Assembly: GCA_963792885.1 (NCBI GenBank) | Contig: CAWBXX010000001.1 | Location: forward strand, 310,001-374,000 | DNA length: 64,000 nt | DNA from: DASWJZ01 sp963792885 | Lineage (GTDB): Bacteria > Pseudomonadota > Alphaproteobacteria > Rhizobiales > Afifellaceae | Reading direction: 5' to 3' | In this document: positions 57,003-64,000 of the stretch, piece by piece | How the letters are laid out: every line of letters starts with the position of its first letter | Numbering within the stretch: position 1 is the stretch's first letter | Notes under the pieces: generated by a model | Told to the model about the DNA's origin: nothing | The model's database searches: none | The model's input: the letters and a program-made list of their open reading frames with translations, nothing else | Made by a program: the position numbers and the translations under genes

Positions 57003-58442
57003 GTGGCTGACGAGACGACCGCGGCCGAAGCGCCGGAACGCCCGCTTAGTCGGGCGGAATATCTCGGGCTGGGCGCCATGGCGATGGCCGTCCTCGTTCT
57101 AGCCAACGACTTCGTGGCGCTCTCGGTGGCGTTGCCCGCGATGGAAGCGGCATTCAAGTCGGACGTCACGACCGTCCAATGGGCGATCAACGGCTATGCC
57201 CTGGTCTTCGGCGTGCTCATCGTGACGGGCGGACGCCTCGCCGACATGTTCGGGCGCCGCAAGGTGTTCTTCCTGGGTTCCGTGATCTTCGCATTCTTCT
57301 CGCTGCTCGGCGGCCTCGCACCCAATATCTACGTCATGTTGGGCGCGCGGGGCGCGATGGGCATCGGTGGCGCCCTGATGTGGCCGGCGATCCTGGGGAT
57401 GACCTACGGGCTGCTTCCACCGAGCAAAGCCGGGCTGGCGGGCGGCCTGATCATCGGCGCCGCCGGGTTCGGGAACGCCGTCGGCCCGTTGCTCGGCGGG
57501 GTACTGACCGATTTCCTCAGCTGGCGATGGATATTCTATCTGAATCTGCCGATCGCCGCGCTTGCCGTGGTCGTCACCTGGTACATCATTCCTCTGGAGA
57601 AGCCCGACACCAAGACCCACCGCATCGACTATGGCGGCGTGGCCACGATCTCCGTGGGGCTCTTCGCACTCTTGTTGTCGCTGGACATGGGGACGGACCT
57701 CGGCTGGACCGATCCGCTGATCCTGGGGCTGCTCGTGCTCTCCGGCGCGAGCCTTGCGGGTTTCGTGTTCGCGGAGCGGCGTGCCGGCTCCGACGCCCTG
57801 GTCCCCAGCGACGTGCTCCGCAACCGGGGTTTCGCGGCCGCCAGCCTGGCAACTCTTCTGATGTCGGCGATCTTCTTCGCAGCGCTGCTCTATCTGCCGC
57901 AGTTCATGTCGAAGGAGCTTGGCTACTCGGCGGTGGGTGCCGGCGCCGGCCTGCTCCCGATGATGGCCGTGTTTGCGCTGACGTCGTTCGTGGCGGGACC
58001 ACTCTACGCGCGGCTCGGGCCGAAGATCATCGTGTCGGCTGGAGCGGCCTGCCTTGCTGCCGGCATCTTCATCCTGTCGTTCGTCGATGCGGCCACGCCC
58101 TATGCGCACCTCATCCCGGGGATGATCGTGACTGGAGCCGGGGTCGGGCTCTTCTATTCGTCGGTGACCACGTCGGGCATCACCGCGCTCGACCATTCGC
58201 GATCGAGCTTAGCGGGCGCCATCATCTACATGGCGCAGATTGCCGGGGGAGCGATCGGCCTCGGACTGAACACCGCCATCGTCGTCACCGCTCCCTCGCT
58301 CCCGAAGGGCATCCACCGCGCCTTTATCGTTGACGCTGGCTTGGCGGTCGGCGGGCTCCTCGTCGCACTCTTCTTCGTGGGCGGGCAGGTCGACCGAGAG
58401 CGCCTGCGCTCAATGATGCACCATCATCGCGCCCATGCCTGA
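57003..58442 (+). CDS. DHA2-type MFS exporter (14 TM)
   Basis: I place the start at a GTG at 57003 because GAGGAGG lies 5 bases before it; 479 aa. It has NDFVALSVALPAMEAAFKSD, WAINGYALVFGVLIVTGGRLADMFGRRKVF and MGIGGALMWPAILGMTYGLLPPSKAGLAGGLIIGAAGFGNAVGPLLGG, typical of the DHA2 drug-proton antiporters. It ends with a His-rich tail (MMHHHRAHA). Unlike the EmrB-like exporter at 44.5 kb it has no adaptor partner, so it probably works alone in the inner membrane. Confidence 0.88.
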   Translation: MADETTAAEAPERPLSRAEYLGLGAMAMAVLVLANDFVALSVALPAMEAAFKSDVTTVQWAINGYALVFGVLIVTGGRLADMFGRRKVFFLGSVIFAFFSLLGGLAPNIYVMLGARGAMGIGGALMWPAILGMTYGLLPPSKAGLAGGLIIGAAGFGNAVGPLLGGVLTDFLSWRWIFYLNLPIAALAVVVTWYIIPLEKPDTKTHRIDYGGVATISVGLFALLLSLDMGTDLGWTDPLILGLLVLSGASLAGFVFAERRAGSDALVPSDVLRNRGFAAASLATLLMSAIFFAALLYLPQFMSKELGYSAVGAGAGLLPMMAVFALTSFVAGPLYARLGPKIIVSAGAACLAAGIFILSFVDAATPYAHLIPGMIVTGAGVGLFYSSVTTSGITALDHSRSSLAGAIIYMAQIAGGAIGLGLNTAIVVTAPSLPKGIHRAFIVDAGLAVGGLLVALFFVGGQVDRERLRSMMHHHRAHA

Positions 58443-58586
58443 GGACGCGGACGCGCCCGATCACGTGGGCCGCTCGGATCTGCTGCAAGCGATAAGATCG
58501 GTGCGCACACCGAACGCCAGCTTCTCCGCCGCCCCGCGGCAGCTTATCTTCGTGCGCCGGCTAAGCCGGCGGCTGGGGACGCGGAA

Positions 58587-59504
58587 ATGAAGGTCACGCT
58601 CGATCTCGGCAAGCTGCTTGCCGAGGGCAAGATTACGAAGGAGGAGCACGACCGGCTGATCAAGCTCGCCGCCGCCGGAACCGGTTCGCTCGCCTTCAAC
58701 GTCCTCATCGGGTTCGGAACGATTGCGGTCGCCGCCGGTGCGGTGGCGCTCGTGCCTGACGCGATCACCGGCATCGTCATCGGGCTTATCGTGCTCGGCG
58801 CCGGCCTTGCACTGACGCTGACCGGGGCGACGCAGTGGGCTCTTCTCGCCAATATCTGCATCGTCGTCGGGGCGCTCGGGCTCGCCGGCGGCGTGGTGGT
58901 GCTCGACAACGCATCGATCGCTTCCTTCGTGGCGATCGCGATCGGCTTCGCCATCGCCGGCACGCTGGCGCGAAGCGGCCTCCTCATCGCGCTCTCGGTG
59001 CTCGCATTCTCGTCGTGCCTTGGCGCGCGCACCGACTACATGCACGCCACCTATTTCCTCGGCATCGAGGAGCCGGCGCTGACGATCATCGCCTTCAGCG
59101 CGGTGGCGCTGGTGACGTTCGTCGTCTCGAAGATGCTGCGCCACGATTTCGAGCGGCTGGCGATCGTGGCCTCACGCACGTCGCTGCTTCTCGTCAACTT
59201 CGGATTCTGGATCGGCTCGCTGTGGGGCGACGAGTTCCACACCCTTGTCATTCCCGACAGCGTCTTCATCATCGGATGGGCGCTGGCGCTGATCGGCGTC
59301 GGCATCTGGGCGGCGCGCGCCAACCGGCGCTGGGTGGTGAATCTCGCCGCGATCTTCGGCGCAATTCACTTCTACACGCAGTGGTTCGAGCGGCTCGGCG
59401 CAGAGCCTATTGCGATCCTCGTCGCCGGCCTGATCGCGCTCGGGATCGCACTCGGGCTCTGGCGGCTCAACAAGAGCCTCTGGGAACAGCCGAGCCCGGC
59501 CTGA
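58587..59504 (+). CDS. DUF2157-like multi-pass membrane protein
   Basis: The 305-aa protein starts with a short cytosolic helix (LGKLLAEGKITKEEHDRLIKLAA) followed by about eight to nine hydrophobic segments. The layout resembles DUF2157 membrane proteins; I do not recognise a catalytic motif. It is followed by an intergenic palindrome and is convergent with the MocA-type gene. Confidence 0.7.
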   Translation: MKVTLDLGKLLAEGKITKEEHDRLIKLAAAGTGSLAFNVLIGFGTIAVAAGAVALVPDAITGIVIGLIVLGAGLALTLTGATQWALLANICIVVGALGLAGGVVVLDNASIASFVAIAIGFAIAGTLARSGLLIALSVLAFSSCLGARTDYMHATYFLGIEEPALTIIAFSAVALVTFVVSKMLRHDFERLAIVASRTSLLLVNFGFWIGSLWGDEFHTLVIPDSVFIIGWALALIGVGIWAARANRRWVVNLAAIFGAIHFYTQWFERLGAEPIAILVAGLIALGIALGLWRLNKSLWEQPSPA

Positions 59505-59516
59505 CATCCTTGCTTC

Positions 59517-59563
59517 AGCATGATCTTTTCCGAAAACCGGTATCCATTTTTCGGGATCATGCT
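59517..59563. repeat. Intergenic palindrome (agcatgat type)
   Basis: Arms agcatgatc and gatcatgct enclose ttttccgaaaaccgg and ttttcggg. This element is very common between genes in Hyphomicrobiales genomes. It lies between the convergent DUF2157-like and MocA-type genes and could act as a terminator. Confidence 0.85.
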
Positions 59564-61171
59564 CTAGTCGACGAGCACGCCGCCGGCCTCCACCAGCGCC
59601 TCGGGCGTATCGACGTCGAGACCCGCAGCGGCGCCGATCTCCACCCGCTCCACCAATTCCTCGTGGCGTGCGATGATGTGGCGCGCGCCGGTGTCGCCCG
59701 TGACCGCCATCAGTTCGGGGAAGAAAGCGCGAGACCAGAGCACAGGGTTGCCTCGCTTGCCGTTGACGGTCGGAAGGACGATCGCGGGCGCGGGCTTCGC
59801 CTCGAAGGCTCCGATCAGGCGATCCGCGATCGAAGCCGTGATCCCCGGCATGTCGGCGAGCAGGACCAGCGCGCCGCTCGCGCTCTCCGGCACGGCCGCG
59901 AGCCCCGCCTTCAGCGACGTTGCAAGGCCATCGGCGAAGTCCGGGTTGTGCACGACCTGCACGCTCAGCCCGGCGAGGGCCGCTGAGATATCCGCCGCGC
60001 GATGTCCCGTCACGACAATGACGGGATCGGCTTTGGAGGCAAGGGCGCTTTCCGCGACGCGGCGCACGAGCGGCGCGCCGTCGAAGCGGGCAAGCAACTT
60101 GTTCGGGCCGCGCATGCGGCGCGCCTGGCCGGCGGCGAGGATGACCGCGGCGACGCGCGGCGCTGACTCTGCGGTGGGCTCGCGCAGCTGCGGCCGCGAC
60201 ACGATCTCCATCAACAGGCCGCCGACGCCCATGCCGGTGATGTCGTCCTCGCGGACGTCGAGGCCGGCGAGCAGGCGCTGGAGCACCCAGTCGAAGCCGT
60301 TCTCGACCGGCGAGCGGGCGCAGCCCGGCGCGCCGAGCACGGGGCTGCCGCCGAGGTCGCCGATCAGAAGCAGATTGCCGGGGTCGACCGGCATGCCGAA
60401 ATGGCGGACGCGCCCACCGGCCTTCTCGATCGCGGCGGGGATGACGTCGGCGCGGTCGGTGATCGCGGAGGCGCCGAAGGCGATCAGCAGCTCGGCGCCC
60501 TCAGCTTTCAACTTCGCCAGCGCTTCGGCAAGCGCAGCGGCATCATGCGGAACGCGAAGCTCTTCAAGGAGCGACGCGCCGGCCGGCTTCAGCCGCTCCT
60601 CGAGCACGTGCCGTGTCTTGTTCATGACCGAAGGCTTCAATCCGGGAAGCGTCGTCGCAGCGAGCCCAACCTTCAGCCCCTTCCAAGGAGCGACCGAGAG
60701 GATCGGCGCCAGCGCCCTCGCGCCCGCGGCCGCGACAACCGATCCCGGCAACGCGAAGGGAATGATCTTCACAGTCGCGACCATGCGGCCCGCTTCGACC
60801 GGCGCGAACTCAGGCAGCGTTGCCACGGTCAGGCCGGGATCGAGGCGGTTCAGCGCATCGACGCCCGCGCGGTCGACGACGAGGAGCCCGGCGCTCTCGG
60901 CGTAGAGATTGCAGCGGCCGGTGCCGGCCTCGTCGAGGCGGACGTTCTCGCCGTTCAGCGCCTCGGCGACGCGGCGCGCCGCTTCGTCCTCGTGCACGTC
61001 GCCCGGATCAAGCCGCGCCGCGATCACCTCGGCGACGCCCTCTTCGCGAAGCCGCGCGACGAGCGCAGCGTCGAGCCGCGTCCCCTTCTTCACGACGCCG
61101 GAGCGATGGCGGATCGAATGGGCGGCGATCGCGCCTTCAGCCTCGTCAAGCGGAACAGGTCCAAATTTCAT
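59564..61171 (-). CDS. Molybdopterin-binding / MocA-type nucleotidyltransferase fusion
   Basis: The 535-aa protein is a fusion. Residues 1-340 form a MoeA/MogA-like molybdopterin-binding part (RHRSGVVKKGTRLDAALVARLREEGV, ELLIAFGASAITDRADVIPAAIEKAGG). Residues about 345-535 form a MobA/MocA nucleotidyltransferase with AAVILAAGQARRMRGPNKLLARF, VIVVTGHRAADI and ALVLLADMPGITASI. MocA makes molybdopterin cytosine dinucleotide for xanthine-dehydrogenase-like enzymes. It follows the XdhC gene by 22 bases, which fits a molybdenum hydroxylase maturation operon. Confidence 0.88.
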   Translation of the reverse strand: MKFGPVPLDEAEGAIAAHSIRHRSGVVKKGTRLDAALVARLREEGVAEVIAARLDPGDVHEDEAARRVAEALNGENVRLDEAGTGRCNLYAESAGLLVVDRAGVDALNRLDPGLTVATLPEFAPVEAGRMVATVKIIPFALPGSVVAAAGARALAPILSVAPWKGLKVGLAATTLPGLKPSVMNKTRHVLEERLKPAGASLLEELRVPHDAAALAEALAKLKAEGAELLIAFGASAITDRADVIPAAIEKAGGRVRHFGMPVDPGNLLLIGDLGGSPVLGAPGCARSPVENGFDWVLQRLLAGLDVREDDITGMGVGGLLMEIVSRPQLREPTAESAPRVAAVILAAGQARRMRGPNKLLARFDGAPLVRRVAESALASKADPVIVVTGHRAADISAALAGLSVQVVHNPDFADGLATSLKAGLAAVPESASGALVLLADMPGITASIADRLIGAFEAKPAPAIVLPTVNGKRGNPVLWSRAFFPELMAVTGDTGARHIIARHEELVERVEIGAAAGLDVDTPEALVEAGGVLVD

Positions 61172-61193
61172 CGGTTGCGCTTCAGTGTGCTGC

Positions 61194-61889
61194 TCAAGCG
61201 GCGATGCGCTCCGCCTGGCGTCCGCGACGGAGCGCCGCGATCACCTCGGCGAGGATGGCAACGGCGATCTCGGCCGGCGACTGCGCGCCGATGTCGACGC
61301 CGATCGGCGCATGGATCCGTTCGAGACTCGCCGGCGAAGCGCCCTGCCCCGCCAAGCGCTCGACGCGCGTGCCATGCGTCTTCCGGCTGCCGAGCGCACC
61401 GACATAGAAGCAGTTCGCGGAGAGCGCCGCGAGGATCGGATGGTCGTCGATCTTCGGATCGTGGGTCAGCGCGACGAGCCCGGTGAAAGCGTCGAGCGGC
61501 ACGGTCTTCAACACCTCCTCCGGCCATTCCGCGTAAAGCGGCACGTCGGGGAAGCGCTCCGGGGTCGCGAACGCCGTGCGCGGATCGATGATCGTCACGT
61601 CGAAGCCGGCAAGCCGCGCCATCGGCGAAAGCGCCTGGCTGATATGAACCGCGCCGATCACGACGAGCCGTGGCGGCGGAACGTTGACGGTGAGGAAGGT
61701 GCGGCCGTCCTCCAGCATGCCGGAGCGGCCGGAGAGAAGCCGCTTGTGAAGCTCCGCGGCGAGCGGGTCCCTCCCTACCGCCTCGCCCGCGACGAGGCGC
61801 TCCTCGCCGGTTGCGGTGTCAGTCACCAGGATCGCGGCGCGGCGCGCATTTCGCGCTTCGTTCAGGGCCTTCAGGATGTCGAGCTTCAT
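61194..61889 (-). CDS. XdhC-family molybdoenzyme maturation factor (Rossmann type)
   Basis: The 231-aa protein has an N-terminal part lacking the CxGG segment, a central LVVIGAVHISQALSPMARLAGFDVTIIDPR Rossmann domain and the C-terminal NCFYVGALGSRKTHGTRVERLAGQG ... IHAPIGVDIGAQSPAEIAVAI. This is the XdhC/CoxF-type C-terminal module. XdhC inserts the sulfurated molybdenum cofactor into hydroxylases. It is co-directional with, and 22 bases upstream of, the MocA-type gene. Confidence 0.88.
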   Translation of the reverse strand: MKLDILKALNEARNARRAAILVTDTATGEERLVAGEAVGRDPLAAELHKRLLSGRSGMLEDGRTFLTVNVPPPRLVVIGAVHISQALSPMARLAGFDVTIIDPRTAFATPERFPDVPLYAEWPEEVLKTVPLDAFTGLVALTHDPKIDDHPILAALSANCFYVGALGSRKTHGTRVERLAGQGASPASLERIHAPIGVDIGAQSPAEIAVAILAEVIAALRRGRQAERIAA

Positions 61890-62051
61890 CGAACCGCCAT
61901 TCCCGTTCGGATATCACGGTCCCTAAATAGACCCGGCGGCGGCTTTCCGCCACCGCCTGCCCGGCGCCCCCGGAGACTCGCGCATCCGGCGCTTGCCGCC
62001 CTCCAGGCGAAGCCGCATGCTTCCCGGCCAAGAAGAGCGCGGGAGGATGCG

Positions 62052-62537
62052 ATGCAGATGAAGGAAGGGGGCGTGATCCAGGTCGCCTACGTCGTGCGGG
62101 ACCTGGAAGCGTCGATGAAGCGGCACTCGGAGGTCGCCGGCATCGGGCCGTGGCACATCTACAAATTCGAGCCGGGCAAGATCCAGAACTACATCTATCG
62201 CGGCAAGCCGGCGAACCACACCTGCTGGATCGCGGTCACGCCTATGGGCGAAGGGCTCGGCTGCCAGGTGGAACTGATGCAGCCGATCTCAGGCCGCTCG
62301 ATCTACGACGAGCATCTGGAGAAGCACGGCGAAGGCTTCCACCACGTGAAGCTCTATTATCCCGATTGCACGAAGGCGGTCGCCGAATATGCGAAGCGCG
62401 GCTACCCGGTCCTGCAGCAAGGCAAGATCGACGACGACGAGCACTACTATCTCGATACGGAGAAGGACTTCGGCTACATGATCGAGCTCGGCAACGCCGG
62501 ACGCATCCGCGCGCCGGAGCGCGTGTTTCCGAGCTAG
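62052..62537 (+). CDS. VOC-family protein (two-half glyoxalase-like)
   Basis: Starting at the ATG at 62052 (GGGAGGA upstream), the 161-aa protein has IQVAYVVRDLEASMKRHSEVAGIGPWHIYKFEP and, later, EGFHHVKLYYPDCTKAVAEYAKRGYPVL with KDFGYMIELGNAG. The H-x and E positions fit metal binding in the methylmalonyl-CoA epimerase/glyoxalase fold. Substrate unknown. It lies alone on the + strand between the two XdhC-family genes. Confidence 0.82.
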   Translation: MQMKEGGVIQVAYVVRDLEASMKRHSEVAGIGPWHIYKFEPGKIQNYIYRGKPANHTCWIAVTPMGEGLGCQVELMQPISGRSIYDEHLEKHGEGFHHVKLYYPDCTKAVAEYAKRGYPVLQQGKIDDDEHYYLDTEKDFGYMIELGNAGRIRAPERVFPS

Positions 62538-62540
62538 TTC

Positions 62541-63545
62541 TCAGAGTCCGGCGACGGTGTTGAAGAGATAGTTGACGCGCCCGCGGACGACGTCGGCGCG
62601 GTCTCCGCCGATGAAATCGTGGTGAAGGTAGTCGACGCCGATGCTCCAGTGATCGGTGAGCGCGTAGTCGACGCCCGCGCCGACCGTCCAGCCGACGGAA
62701 TCCTCGATCCCCATGCCGCCGGTGACATAGGGCAAGAAGCGATTGAACGCATAGCCGAGGCGGCCGCGCACCGAGCCTACGCCGTGATGCCCCGGTCCCC
62801 AGTCGACGAAGCCGCCATCGACCTCGATTCCGGCGACGAGCCGCCCGTACTGCGTGTTCACGCCCGTCTGGCCGCCGGCCTCGACGCCGTCACTGAGACC
62901 CGCGCCATCGACGAAGCCCCAGCCGCCATGCGCGCCAACATAAAAACCGGTCCAGTTGAACGCGACGAGCGTCGGCGAGGTCATCGTCGTCGGCATCGGG
63001 CCGCCGCTCGCGAGGAGGCCGAAATGATAGCTCACGCGGCCGCGGAAATCGTCCGACGCACCGCGGTCGAACTCGTAATAGAGATATTCCGCGCCGACCG
63101 TCCAATGCCGCGTCAGCGCGAACTCCGCGCCGGTGCCGACCACCCAGCCGACGTCGTCGAACGACTTGAAGGCTGCGCCGCCGGTCGCGTAGACGAAGAA
63201 GCGGTCGAAGGCCAAGCCGCCCCGAAGGCGCACCGAGCCGACGGCGTCGGTGCCCTGCCAGTCGACCCAGCTCCCGTCGCCTTCCGCGCCGATGACAAAG
63301 GCATCCTTCTGCCAGTTGACGCCCACCTGGCCGCCCGCGACCGCGCCATCGACGAACGGTGCCTGGCCGAAGCCCCAGCCGCCATGCGCGCCGATATAGA
63401 AGCCGGTCCAGTTGAACGCGATCGGCGTCGGCGCCAGCATCGCCGGCTCGGGCGGCGGTACGGCGGTCACGGGCAGATCGGCCGCGGCGGCAGCGCCGCC
63501 GGCCAGCAGCACGAGCGCCGGCCCGAAAAGTCTGAACCGCGACAT
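62541..63545 (-). CDS. Tandem outer-membrane beta-barrel protein (Omp25-like)
   Basis: The 334-aa precursor has a signal peptide (MSRFRLFGPALVLLAGGAAA). It contains two clear copies of the porin-like unit: NWTGFYIGAHGGWGF near residue 45 and NWTGFYVGAHGGWGF near 215, each followed by RGGLAFDRF or RGRLGYAFNRF and by WTVGAEYLYYEF or WSIGVDYLHHDF. This is an internal duplication of an Omp25/Omp31-type half barrel. The last strand ends VNYLFNTVAGL. It ends 4 bases from the VOC gene in a convergent arrangement. Confidence 0.85.
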   Translation of the reverse strand: MSRFRLFGPALVLLAGGAAAAADLPVTAVPPPEPAMLAPTPIAFNWTGFYIGAHGGWGFGQAPFVDGAVAGGQVGVNWQKDAFVIGAEGDGSWVDWQGTDAVGSVRLRGGLAFDRFFVYATGGAAFKSFDDVGWVVGTGAEFALTRHWTVGAEYLYYEFDRGASDDFRGRVSYHFGLLASGGPMPTTMTSPTLVAFNWTGFYVGAHGGWGFVDGAGLSDGVEAGGQTGVNTQYGRLVAGIEVDGGFVDWGPGHHGVGSVRGRLGYAFNRFLPYVTGGMGIEDSVGWTVGAGVDYALTDHWSIGVDYLHHDFIGGDRADVVRGRVNYLFNTVAGL

Positions 63546-63666
63546 ATTTGAGGCCCCCGGTCGGCAGCATCGACGCGCACAGGCGCCGCGCCGCAAATCC
63601 TCAGGGGAGCTATTCAGCGACGGCTAGCCGGCAGAGGCAAGCAGAAATGCCGGCGCCTCCCGCAAG

Positions 63667-64000
63667 CTATTGAACCTTCTCGACGAAGACCCTGATCCGG
63701 CCGCCGCAGGAGAGGCCGACGCGCCAGGCGGTCTCGTCAGCGACGCCGAACTCAAGCATCTTCGGCTTGCCGGACTCGATGACGTCGATCGCCTCGCCGA
63801 CCACCGCGCCCTCGACGCATCCGCCCGAGACGGATCCCTCGAAATTCCCCTCGCCGTCTACGGCGAGATGGCTCCCGACCGGGCGCGGCGCGGAGCCCCA
63901 GGTCTCGACGACGGTGGCAAGCGCCACGTCGCGCCCTTCCGTGCGCCAGCGCTCCGCGGCGGAGAGAACGTCGAGATGGGGATCGATCTGAGCGTCGCTC
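63667..64000 (-). CDS. XdhC-family protein, N-terminal type (partial)
   Basis: The frame runs off the right edge; about 110 residues are visible. It contains AERWRTEGRDVALATVVETWGSAPRPVGSHLAVDGEGNFEGSVSGGCVEGAV and ends LSCGGRIRVFVEKV, the CoxI/XdhC N-terminal domain with the CxGG-like cysteines. It complements the XdhC C-terminal-type gene at 61.2-61.9 kb. The start lies outside the window. Confidence 0.82.
   Translation of the reverse strand, partial: SDAQIDPHLDVLSAAERWRTEGRDVALATVVETWGSAPRPVGSHLAVDGEGNFEGSVSGGCVEGAVVGEAIDVIESGKPKMLEFGVADETAWRVGLSCGGRIRVFVEKVQ

Overview
This is a GC-rich chromosomal window that reads as a Hyphomicrobiales (Rhizobiales-type) alphaproteobacterium. The signs are the F1 ATPase operon atpHAGDC without F0, the block mdh-sucC-sucD-sucA-sucB-lpd, CarD next to a 7Fe ferredoxin, an Omp19-like lipoprotein, a BA14K protein, an Frc-type sugar transporter with a ROK regulator, Usg, and palindromic intergenic repeats of the kind common in this order. 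The genus cannot be fixed from the sequence alone. I saw no rRNA, tRNA, CRISPR array, phage or intact insertion sequence.

Layout. 0-6.3 kb: DUF3108 protein, SUV3/MgpS-type helicase, S4 RNA-binding protein, ferredoxin FdxA and CarD, all on +. 6.3-11.3 kb: F1 ATP synthase operon on -, separated from carD by a perfect 17-bp bidirectional terminator. 11.5-13.4 kb: CopC, CopD and a BA14K protein. 13.4-18.8 kb: PriA, transaldolase-like Fsa, DUF2061, XerC, a small exported peptide and gluconokinase. 18.8-29.5 kb: desaturase and a long TCA-cycle operon on - (mdh, sucC, cupin, sucD, sucA, sucB, MAPEG, lpd). 29.6-32.6 kb: a histone H1-like basic peptide, ZapE, Omp19-like lipoprotein and an acyltransferase. 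32.7-39.4 kb: SDR, polyol dehydrogenase, Frc-like ABC transporter and divergent ROK regulator. 39.4-44.3 kb: VOC protein and sdhCDAB with a DUF3052 gene between sdhA and sdhB. 44.4-48.3 kb: EmrAB-type efflux pair with a divergent TetR gene and two identical operator palindromes. 48.3-52.7 kb: conserved unknown protein, SodC, a broken DUF1737 gene, CueR, CPBP protease and a tandem beta-barrel protein. 52.7-56.7 kb: a broken ferredoxin-cyclase-Rieske fusion, DUF2277, a small membrane protein, MsrA, a ChaC-like protein and Usg. 56.9-64 kb: a second 14-TM exporter, a DUF2157-like membrane protein, a MoeA/MocA-type fusion, two XdhC-family genes, a VOC protein and a second tandem beta-barrel protein.

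How the genes work together. The dominant theme is central energy metabolism: ATP synthase, 2-oxoglutarate dehydrogenase, succinyl-CoA synthetase, succinate dehydrogenase and malate dehydrogenase. Copper handling (CopCD, CueR, SodC), oxidative repair (MsrA, SodC) and molybdenum hydroxylase maturation (XdhC, MocA-like) are secondary themes.

The most striking anomaly is that seven genes (sucA, sucD, zapE, the cyclase, DUF2277, msrA, DUF1737) are each broken by small indels while their protein sequence resumes cleanly in another frame. Nearly all are net +1 insertions. Base-calling or assembly error is the simplest explanation, but two of the genes are core TCA enzymes, so raw reads should be checked. 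The most interesting protein is the single chain that joins a [2Fe-2S] ferredoxin domain, a class III nucleotide cyclase and a Rieske domain.
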